Source: Bacteroidota bacterium
GTDB lineage: Bacteria; Bacteroidota; Bacteroidia; Flavobacteriales_D; Crocinitomicaceae
Assembly (NCBI GenBank): GCA_016192075.1
Contig: JACPUU010000007.1
Span: forward strand, 186,001 to 250,000
Direction: 5' to 3'
DNA: 64,000 nt
In this document: one piece after another, positions 28,801-35,200 of the stretch
Layout: each line of letters starts with the position of its first letter
Position numbering within the stretch: the first letter of the stretch is position 1
Program-made: the position numbers and the translations under genes
Notes under the pieces: generated by a model
The model's input: only the letters and a program-made list of their open reading frames with translations
What the model was told of the DNA's origin: nothing
Databases searched by the model: none

Positions 28801-31493
28801 AAGCCGCTCAACTGCGTGACAGCAGCCTCACCGTTAAGAAAAAATACCGCGAGGCACTGGTCATTGAAGCGCAGCAGTTGGATAGCCTTGCTGCCGTTTA
28901 CCGGACCGAAGCCAATGATCTTAAATCACAGGCGGCAGACATTAAATCACAGGAAGATAACCTGGAGGCCGTATTACCTCAGTCAACAGACAAAACAGTC
29001 GACACTGAAACAGTAAACGACGTTATTGCAACCAGTGATTACAAAAATTATTACGACGCAAAAACAATCGGTGATTCAAACCTGTTCCGCGCTGAAGAAC
29101 TTGGGAATGATATAGCTGTGCTGCAGGACCGCAAGGAACGAAAAATCAAAGAGGCCATTGTAACCTATGGAACCGGACCTGAACTGGAAAAAGCGTTGGC
29201 GAACGATCCGGAATACAAAGACATCCAAAATGACCTTGACTCCCTTCAAAAATTGCAGGAGCAATACCGTGACCGCGGAATTGCCAGCTATCAGCAGGCT
29301 GAAAACATTCTTGAAAACACCGATGATCAGATGCGTGAAAGCATTATGGCGATCTCTGACCGTGACCTGGCCCCGGTTGAAAAAATTACCATTACCGTGA
29401 ACCCAATTGAAGCTGACTTTAAAGCACCAGATCAGTTAAATGCATCTATTTTCAGAACGACCGATACACCAGTTTATTCATCATCCAAACCAATTCCGGT
29501 AGATCAGCAGCAGCCAAGCGGACTGGTGTATAAAGTGCAGGTGGGTGCATTCCGAAATCCGCTACCGCCTGAATACTTCAACAAATTCGCCCCTATTTCA
29601 GGTCAGAAAATCGGCGATGGAATTACCCGTTACATGGTTGGTTATTTCACCAATTTTACCGTGGCTGATAATTCCAAAGAGCAGGTACACGATCTTGGAT
29701 ACGGAGATGCCTTTGTTGTTGCTTATTGTAACGGTGAGCGCATTTCAATTCAGGAAGCAAAAGAAATTGAAGCCGGCCGCCGTCAATGTGTCGGAACCAA
29801 CCTGGTTGCCGTAAATAACATGAGCGTCAACCAGTCATCTGCAACAACCACTACCAATACACAAGGCGGAACCACCAACACCACCCAGGGAGGAACCACC
29901 ACTACTGCCCAGATTACGCCACAAACCGAAGAAGAAAAACAACTTACATCGTATTACAGCAATGTACCCGATGCAGCCAAAGCCAACCAGGTAGAAATTA
30001 TCAAAGGCCTTTTCTTTACCGTTCAGATAGGTGTTTATTCAAAACCAGTTAAAGCAAGCTTGCTGTATAACATTCAACCGTTAAACAGCCAGCTGACTGA
30101 AGACAAAAAAATACGGTACACAACCGGCATTTACTGCAACGTTAATGACGCAGTAAAACGTAAAGATGAAATTGTTGCTATTGGAATTACCGATGCGTTT
30201 GTGACTGCCTATTACAATGGAAAACGAATTACACTGACCGAGGCAAATGCACTGTTGGCCCAAAACGGACCATCTGTTTTATTTGACTGCGCCGGCCTCG
30301 GAACACAACAAGCCACCAACCAGGGCGGTAACCAAACAACCAACCAGGGAGGCAATCAAACCACCAACCAGGGCGGCAATCAAACCACCAACCAGGGAGG
30401 TAATCAAACTACCAACCAGGGCGGCAATCAAACTACCAATCAGGGCGGCAATCAAACAACCAACCAGGGTGGCAATCAAACAACCAATCAGGGCGGCAAT
30501 CAAACCACGAACCAGGGCGGTAATCAAACTACCAACCAGGGAGGTAATCAACAGGTATATGATCCTTCAGACACCAGTGGTCTGTGGCGCGTGCGTGTCG
30601 GTTATTTTGAAACAGAAGTGCCTCAGAATTTTATTGAGTTATTGTTAAATCATCAGGATGAAGGTATTGTGACAGAAAGTGACGGCGATGAAAACATGAC
30701 TTTTTATACCATCCCTTACACCAACCGGCAGGATGCCGAGGTACGCGCCAATGATTTACGTTCAAAAGGATTTAGCCAGGCTGAAATTCAAAAAATGCCG
30801 GGTGATGTAGACGAACTCGGAAATAAAATTGAAGTGCCCGTTGAACCGAAAGAAATTTTCTACAAAGAAGGAGTTTACTACCGGGTATTAATTGGCAAAT
30901 ACGCCAACGACATACCGGGTGAATATGCCACCATTCTGCTTCAGACTGAAAACCTGCTGGAAACGGAAGTGGATGCAGACGGAAATACCTACATTATTTC
31001 TACCAAAATTAAAGACATGGCCACCGTGCGTGAACGCCTGGTTGAGCTTTATGAACTGGGAATTGAAGACATGGACATTGTAACCTACTATAAGTATGAC
31101 GCAGTGCCATTTGAGCAAGGTGAACGGATTCTGCAGGACAAACCCATTGATTCACTCACCTATTTTGAAACACCTCAGGGAATCAGCGCTGACCCTTACC
31201 TCTACCACAAGGATGGTGTTTATTTCAGAGTTGACCTGGGTAAATTTGAAGAAGATGTTCCGCAGGAATTTGCCAACCTGTTGTTTGAAAATTCAGATGA
31301 AAACATCCTCCGTGAAGAGACTTTTGAAGGAGAGACATACTTCTACACCGAAAATATCAAGACGTATGAAGAAGCCGAAACCATTTACAAACGCTTGCTT
31401 GAAAAAGGATTTAAAGACGCAAAACTTGTTGCTTTCCATAAATATGACGAAATTAGTATTCAGAAAGCACGGGAAATTTTATCACAACCCTGA
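22848..31493 (+). CDS. Giant TPR / PD40 / coiled-coil repeat / SPOR-like protein (2881 aa)
   Basis: The start is a GTG at 22848; a second in-frame GTG at 22863 gives a tighter signal peptide (TSYFRFILILQLLISG to YSQ). No in-frame ATG exists after the upstream stop. Domains: TPR repeats (about 30-130); PD40/WD40-like blades (about 185-340; PAIYYSSYGEDGSTGLDIYV, YAYMHPDGKYLYFCSKG); a very long Glu/Lys/Asn/Gln-rich helical region with about nine repeats of about 100 aa (MPGYEPGIAAIDQKSADEKT and variants, about 885-1760); more coiled coil; five SPOR-like repeats from about 2225 (VYKVQVGAFRNPLPPEYFNK; FFTVQIGVYSK; WRVRVGYFE; YYRVLIGKY; YFRVDLGKF). A TNQGGNQT linker lies between SPOR-like units 2 and 3. 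SPOR domains usually bind denuded peptidoglycan, so a periplasmic tether between the outer membrane and the wall is a reasonable inference. No catalytic motif is seen. It ends 1 bp before clpS. Confidence 0.9.
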   Translation: MFCIRVTSYFRFILILQLLISGSLTVYSQTPEELRKQADLLFDQGKFVEATPLYSKILAQQPRDYEVNFRYGTCLLYNSHNKEEAIRYLSYAVKGADIDKRAFYYLGRAYHLNYQFNEAIIQYEKFKSVANPAQIKTLEVDQQILACKNGKKLLSNVTDMIVIQKTEIRAEDFYEIYKLNNIGGTILVTDEFQSKMDKQNGHRAIIHFPANSPAIYYSSYGEDGSTGLDIYVKRKLPDGKYSQAQKVQGGVNTTFDENYAYMHPDGKYLYFCSKGHNSMGGYDVFRCAYNESTNTFGTAENMDFAISSPDDDIFFVVDSLDRSAYFASARESQDGKVFVYEVRVDRIPLQIAVIKGSFVNSVNVSNKVVSIEIVDFSSGESIGTFNSKESNGDYLITFPKPGKYKYLITVKGSEDTHVATIEIPYQKEFKPLKQRITVSRDDMGQEFVKVENLFDEAFEDPIAVMAEIYKNMSELMPNSDKYNIDSLDKVNKGNEVFTDAGLDPFVTKEDVEKAVTDEIKDLNTSIAEDEKNAAIAYNLAEQKSDSANALMVEINQNIQLAENTTDVTEKNRILEDVYDDTKKVEQLNEDSKDLVALGNAIDQSIEEKKNDLVQAQQVQQDLNNTPDDDRTALGNVVTENKTFFVENVKNNAPLENVVEEIVTNNASQANTTQKINGEIATLRNEQMDLEAKNVSLQQQADNTNNKKQKEALQQQILANEIRIEELKTAIQQKEKEYEQAINSGGNSNLGNAAQIVDNPKNATAGNTTPLSNSEKDDIENKVQTNNLDANIAAVNKILDENNIGGPAINLFASDETTKNYTLQQWNDAIDDEIDRLNILKMNATGDERIKIEQDIQRYEELRDEKIKQFEVVQNPATIEPEINPEDVVTGYTTRKDEINKLPNEGDRHAENLKLNEELKDELIAEKTELQKILDENPGSKNIEERIANIDKMLAATETQIADDKKWIAQNTGTVVVDTEKIVATVDPGYQNKINEIYKITDPAQRANQVQVLNEAFTEKSSERMQELEAALASNPNDAVAKAELAELKRLNSQISTDATQPLIKPEVLDITAVTPKVTPDQLIEDYTTRKTDISKITDPYDKKIAENNLNKELSTEVRQEIKDLEALLADNPGNTAITERIANLKKLDDQLNSAIVTNEQWLAANPKTDAVVVDASDVKLVNPDYQEKADAINQIQNPDEQKTAIRELNDQTIQKIDNRIEELDRTLAGNPTDQTALDEKAELNQLKTQIQQNPDKLLVQPADYSAINTKPTIGEIMPDYQDKMNTIYGSSQNQADKEKDKIDLNQNLISLIDAEIESLTNAKITNPDAAKAIDKRIEGLTTIKNQKTAEIKASEDKIGGTTVTAGPAITLKDVMPDYEQKIAAIEKKDLDEKNELTEKNAVNAELIEKLDDKISALEAEKAKNPANAAAIERDIRILQDLKTQKQNEITANNQRIADIENGITTTRPAITLNSIMPGYEPGIAAIDQKSADEKTKLAEKNTLHNQLISAIDQKIADLEKEKTTNPANAAAIDKDIQALQAIKLQKQNEITLNNDRINQLNSGTTSRPAITVNSIMPGYEPGIAAIDQKSADEKTKLAEKNTLHNQLISAIDKKIADLEKEKTTNPANAAAIDKDIQYLQNLKTQKQGEINSNNQRISEIDNVNVSARATITINSLMPEYEPGMARIDSGTAPEQDKLREKNKLNQQLIGAIDAKIAALTNELKTDPENTDVIQQDIDKLRELKESKRAEIDKNNNLLTSMGADVAAVKSVEEIKTDDFKSDEGKEMIESHSEDIAEIKEIQNDIADLENQLANTTDPGDQAKLEKQIDKKENSQARLENEILEDLGTINETEYNDTRSNTAVEADIASANNPGDESILEANANVAEADALMAEAQQLRNEAATEKDPVIANQKLQKAFENEQRANELLEEAGLTYKTAAVIDQIDGSNEVIVTTVPENPSDRQSTALYTQAANLESTANDLNAQAAQLRDSSLTVKKKYREALVIEAQQLDSLAAVYRTEANDLKSQAADIKSQEDNLEAVLPQSTDKTVDTETVNDVIATSDYKNYYDAKTIGDSNLFRAEELGNDIAVLQDRKERKIKEAIVTYGTGPELEKALANDPEYKDIQNDLDSLQKLQEQYRDRGIASYQQAENILENTDDQMRESIMAISDRDLAPVEKITITVNPIEADFKAPDQLNASIFRTTDTPVYSSSKPIPVDQQQPSGLVYKVQVGAFRNPLPPEYFNKFAPISGQKIGDGITRYMVGYFTNFTVADNSKEQVHDLGYGDAFVVAYCNGERISIQEAKEIEAGRRQCVGTNLVAVNNMSVNQSSATTTTNTQGGTTNTTQGGTTTTAQITPQTEEEKQLTSYYSNVPDAAKANQVEIIKGLFFTVQIGVYSKPVKASLLYNIQPLNSQLTEDKKIRYTTGIYCNVNDAVKRKDEIVAIGITDAFVTAYYNGKRITLTEANALLAQNGPSVLFDCAGLGTQQATNQGGNQTTNQGGNQTTNQGGNQTTNQGGNQTTNQGGNQTTNQGGNQTTNQGGNQTTNQGGNQTTNQGGNQTTNQGGNQQVYDPSDTSGLWRVRVGYFETEVPQNFIELLLNHQDEGIVTESDGDENMTFYTIPYTNRQDAEVRANDLRSKGFSQAEIQKMPGDVDELGNKIEVPVEPKEIFYKEGVYYRVLIGKYANDIPGEYATILLQTENLLETEVDADGNTYIISTKIKDMATVRERLVELYELGIEDMDIVTYYKYDAVPFEQGERILQDKPIDSLTYFETPQGISADPYLYHKDGVYFRVDLGKFEEDVPQEFANLLFENSDENILREETFEGETYFYTENIKTYEEAETIYKRLLEKGFKDAKLVAFHKYDEISIQKAREILSQP
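27250..27849 (+). repeat. 300-bp direct repeat inside the giant gene
   Basis: Two successive units, about 27250-27549 and 27550-27849, are nearly identical in DNA (for example TTAACAGCATTATGCC at 27262 and 27562, offset exactly 300 bp). They encode two of the roughly nine 100-aa coiled-coil repeats. The near identity points to recent duplication or gene conversion. Confidence 0.85.
30312..30551 (+). repeat. Ten tandem copies of a 24-bp unit, in frame, encoding TNQGGNQT
   Basis: 240 bp = 10 x 24 bp, unit of the form ACCAACCAGGGCGGYAAYCAAAC. Third-position changes differ between units, so the array is not freshly expanded everywhere. It encodes a Gly/Asn/Gln/Thr linker between SPOR-like units 2 and 3. 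Copy number could change by slippage without shifting the frame. Confidence 0.95.
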
Positions 31494-31494
31494 T

Positions 31495-31779
31495 ATGGCA
31501 GAGACAGAAACAGAAGTGGACGTATTGGAACTGGTAGAAACAGAAACTATACTTACCGATCACAAAGACCTGGTTATTTATAATGATGACTATAACACGT
31601 TTGATCACGTGATAGAATCGTTGATTAAAGTATGCCGGCATGACATTATTCAGGCTGAGCAATGTACCTGGATTATACACTATAACGGCAAGTGTGCTGT
31701 TAAAAAAGGCAGTTTTGAGATCCTTCGGCCAATGCGCCAGGCACTCAGTGAGCGGGGAATTGATGCAAAAATCCAATAA
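31495..31779 (+). CDS. clpS: ATP-dependent Clp protease adaptor ClpS
   Basis: 94 aa. ClpS docks on the ClpA/ClpC N-domain and hands over N-degron substrates. The core is standard: DLVIYNDDYNTFDHVIESL (25-43), a helix with VCRHDIIQAEQCTWIIH, and the C-terminal GSFEILRPMRQALSERG. The ATG at 31495 is preferred: the open frame runs far upstream, but that part is the shadow of the giant gene, whose stop ends 1 bp before this start. Translational coupling with the giant gene is therefore likely. The acidic N-terminal tail (AETETEVDVLELVETE) matches the flexible tail of the family. Confidence 0.93.
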   Translation: MAETETEVDVLELVETETILTDHKDLVIYNDDYNTFDHVIESLIKVCRHDIIQAEQCTWIIHYNGKCAVKKGSFEILRPMRQALSERGIDAKIQ

Positions 31780-31782
31780 AAA

Positions 31783-31815
31783 TTTGCGCACAATGAAAAT
31801 GAATTCCTATCTTTG
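31783..31815 (+). promoter_or_regulatory. Promoter of the tRNA-Arg transcript
   Basis: TTTG at 31783-31786 and TATCTTTG at 31808-31815, 21 bp apart, form a textbook Bacteroidota promoter 3 bp after the clpS stop. Transcription would start near 31822, about 100 nt before the tRNA. Confidence 0.75.
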
Positions 31816-31853
31816 TGCGCTCAAATTCGGGTTTTACCCCATTTGAACTGGCT

Positions 31854-31896
31854 GCGTAATCCTGATGCTACACGTTGTTTCAATCAGGATTAGCGC
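31854..31896 (+). repeat. Long hairpin in the tRNA leader
   Basis: TAATCCTGAT (31857-31866) pairs with ATCAGGATTA (31883-31892) around a 16-nt loop, and GCG/CGC extends the stem with one bulge. Just before it, TGGCTGCGTA copies the first bases of the tRNA at 31924. No T-run follows, so it is not an ordinary terminator; it may be a processing signal or a tRNA remnant. Confidence 0.6.
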
Positions 31897-31924
31897 TTAA
31901 AATTGAGGTTAAAATTAAATAATT

Positions 31925-31998
31925 GGCTGCGTAGCTCAACTGAATAGAGCATCTGACTACGGATCAGAAGGTTTTAGGTTTGAATCCTAACGCGGTCA
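31925..31998 (+). tRNA. tRNA-Arg (anticodon ACG)
   Basis: 74 nt fold as a full cloverleaf. The acceptor stem is GGCTGCG with CGCGGTC plus discriminator A. The anticodon stem is TCTGA/TCAGA with loop CTACGGA (anticodon ACG at 31959-31961, reading CGN codons after inosine modification). The T stem is TTAGG/CCTAA with loop TTTGAAT. CCA is not encoded. A terminator hairpin begins right after the 3' end. The last 16 bases occur again at 32160 and 36334, and it stands at the left edge of the repeat-studded part of the window. Confidence 0.93.
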
Positions 31999-32186
31999 CT
32001 CTGATAAAAACGTCTTCCGCTTTGCGGCAGGCGTTTTTTCTTTTTGGGCTAAGCCAAGCTTGCTTGAGCGAAGAACGAAAAGAAAAAATGACTGGTGATT
32101 CGACGAAGGAGAAGCACAAGACGGTTTTATCCACTGCACGTCGGGCGCTAAGGAAATTTAATCCTAACGCGGTCATTAAGAAAGCA
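31983..32186. repeat. Island repeat copy 1 (tRNA tail plus duplicate tail)
   Basis: The tRNA 3' end AATCCTAACGCGGTCA (31983-31998) is repeated exactly at 32160-32175. Between them lie the terminator and a stretch (CGAAAAGAAAAAATGACTGG at 32076) that recurs at 51325. The second tail is followed by AAGAAAGCAAAG, close to the GAGAAAGCAAAG that follows other copies. The layout is that of a duplicated attachment core on both sides of about 160 bp. Confidence 0.75.
32001..32040 (+). terminator. Terminator behind tRNA-Arg
   Basis: AAAACG..CCGC TTT GCGG..CGTTTTTT: a stem with one mismatch and a T-run starting about 5 bases after the tRNA. The sequence context (CTCTGATAAAAACG before, CTTTTTGGGCT after) recurs at 58449-58500 behind an exported-protein gene. 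Confidence 0.8.
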
Positions 32187-32219
32187 AAGTTCAACAATCA
32201 AGGGATTGTTGAACTTTTT
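32187..32219. terminator. Strong hairpin terminator, likely bidirectional
   Basis: GTTCAACAATC (32189-32199) pairs with GATTGTTGAAC (32204-32214) around AAGG, with A bases before and TTTTT after. It lies 40 bp beyond the stop of the convergent 32.3-36.1 kb gene and can end transcription from both sides. Confidence 0.8.
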
Positions 32220-32258
32220 ATGTTTGATGAGTTTGATCTGAACTAGTCAGTCAATTAT

Positions 32259-35200
32259 CTATTCCTTAACCACTCGAATAATCGCCTCTTGATTGTTGCT
32301 GTTTAACTTTAGTAAATAAACACCCGAAGATCCTTCAATTTCAAATGTGATCGCAGCAGAATTCGTAAATGTTTTGCTTTCCAATAATTTTCCCTCAATA
32401 GAGAATAGTGATACATTCAATTCCTCCTGATCATTTTCAAAAACAATCTTTACAACACCATCAGTAGGATTCGGAAAAATGATAAAATTCTCTGTCATAG
32501 AATTTTCAACAATCCCAATAGTTGTAACAGCTACACAAGCTGAGGTGTCCAAACATCCATTTTCTGATAACGCAACTGCGTAATTTCCATTTTCTGCTGG
32601 TGTAAAGGATTGACCTGTTTCTCCGGAGATAGGAGCAAAATTATTATCACAATCTAACCAAACATAGCTTGCAGTTGAGTTATTTGCGGTAACCGTGATA
32701 TCAGTTAGTGTTGTTGTTATATCAGAAATATTATTGATTGTTAAATTCAAAGTCACCACACTATCGCACCCTGCCGCATTGGTCAAGATGTGTGTTGCAG
32801 TATTGTTAGACGTCGTGTAGGTGTTTCCGTCTATCCACAAATAAGAATTACATGCTGTTTGCACATCTGTTCCGGCAGTTGAGTTATTGATGGTCAAATT
32901 CAAGGTTACAACACTGTCACACCCTGTTACGCTGGTCAAGGTATGCGTTGCCGTATTATTCGATGTTGTGTAGGTGTTTCCGTCTATCCACAAATAGGAC
33001 TCACAAGCAGTTTGTACATCTATTCCGGCTGTTGGGTTATTGATCGTTAAATTCAATGTAACCACACTATCACAACCTTCTGAAGTAGTCAAGGTGTGAG
33101 TTGCAGTATTGTTCGATGTCGTGTAGGTGTTTCCGTCTATCCATAAGTAGGATTCACAAGCTATTTGTGTGTCTGTTCCATCTGTAGAGTTATTAATGGT
33201 TAAGTTTAAAGTAACCAAAGTATCTGTTGGCATTCCCTCTATCAGCTGATAATAGCTTCCTGATTGTACATAAGAGAGGCCATTATACACGTATTCATCA
33301 CAGGAATTACCAGAAATTGCATATTCTTCCGTCCAGCTTGGCATGCCTATTTCACTGCCAATAATATGGCTCGTTGTATTTGTAATAATGGGTGGATTGA
33401 AGTCAAAATAGATATTACCTGTATTAGTGATTTCAGTGCCATCTGCAAGGCCTGGTACCTGGTTTACGGTAAAGGTTAAAAATCCATTACTGGCTGGTTC
33501 GTTGACGTTGCTATCAGGCAACAGGATGTTGTTAAATGTCCACTCCAAAACTCGCGGTCCATACATTTGAAAACTGTAATCGTGACTTGCTACCCCTGAC
33601 TGTACGGAAAAAATATCTAAATCCAGATCCAAGGTATCTCTAATCACTACCGTAAATGCCGTATCAGTTCCGGTATTTTGGAAACGGATCACATAATCCA
33701 TCTTTCCATTTGCAGCGATCAAATGATCATTACCTACACCCAGCGGAAAACCTGTTTTGTCATTTGGGTCGTAGCTCCCTGTTACAACACCACAGTAAAT
33801 ATCATTAATGGGGTCCAAATCATCGTGCGGAAATATGTTCACTAAGTCCGGTGTCCAATTGTCCGGGTTTCCGCAACGCTCTATGGTAGCATTCGGATTT
33901 GAATTCCCAGGGTGCAGCGGATGTTGATCAACTTCTAAGTGCCAGGTTTGTCCATCACCTGCAAAACTGTAAGTAAAACTTTCACCTCCGTTAAGTTGTA
34001 ATGAGTCTAACCAGATGTATGCTCCGTCTATATATAATCGGACAGGTGAGAAGCAATCCATATCTCCATCTCCGGGATCCCCTGTGTTTGTAATGGTGAA
34101 TATAATACTATCGTTCACGCACTCACCTTGCACCGAAATAGAGGACTTATCCCAGGGTAAACTACACAGGATAAAATCAGACGGTGCAGGCGCAGGAGTA
34201 CTATCTAAAACACAAGAGTCTAAAGGAAATAACTCTGCTTCCATGCACAGCGTTCGACCAAGTATCGCTGAGTTGCTCAACGTGGTGGAGATATTAAAAT
34301 TCACACACTCACCTGGATCTAAATTACCTATATCAAAACTAAACGTATTATTGCCCAAACTGGTATAGCTTATGGAGGCTGCATCTAGGGTTATTAAAGT
34401 ATCCAAAGAAACAACTACCGATGCGGTATTTAATGCCCCTGTACCGGTAATAGTGTTACAAGCGCTTACATAAACATATTGATTACTAAATCCGGGACGC
34501 ATAAAAGGCATATGAATACTTACAGTTGGCTCTGGACAAGGATTGGAATTGAGCATACCAAAATCAGGTATTTGATTAAGATTATTGGGATCTGTGACAG
34601 TAAAACTCATTGGATTAGGGCAAGTGGCTACCCAATTACCTGTTGTATCGTAAGTAACAGTGTAACTACCAACAGGCAGGGAGTCCAGAAACCAGGTTCC
34701 ACTGGAGCCTGTTTCCACTACAATGTTACCAGGTTGTATGATTCCCATAATACCTTCAACCACACCTAGCTCATCAAGTATACAATTTTGGTTCATATCG
34801 TTGTACACCAATCCCTTAACACCGTTCAATCTGTACACCCGCACCTGACCGGCGTCTATTCCGTTGTCGTCATTGAGATTAGCCGCAACCGCAATGGTAT
34901 TGGCATCAGGCATGCTAACTGAGATGCCTGATTCATCACCTGCGGCTTCACTATCAATGTCTATTCCTTTTTGTACCCAGCTCGTACCATTCCAGGAATA
35001 AATCCGCACATGACCTGCAAATAATCCGTTACCATCATTACCTGGAGCTCCAATCGCCACTGTGTTGGCATCGGGCATGCTCACTGATTCGCCAGACTGG
35101 TCATTTGCTGCTTCGCCATCAATATCTATTCCTTTTTGTGCCCAAGCGGTGCCGTCCCATGAATAGATCCGCACGTGGCCTGCATCCGTTCCGGTGCCGT

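Noticed and set aside
30279-30551. Minus-strand ORF over the 24-bp repeats, hydrophobic in appearance
   Set aside because: It is the complement of the TNQGGNQT array and has no life outside the repeat.
30312-30551. CRISPR array
   Set aside because: The units are contiguous 24-mers without spacers, in frame within a coding gene.
31096-31494. Long 5' extension of the clpS frame
   Set aside because: These 133 codons lie inside the giant gene in another frame, and the standard ClpS N-terminus begins at the ATG at 31495.
31980-32246. ORF starting in the tRNA tail
   Set aside because: It runs through a tRNA end and two terminator hairpins.
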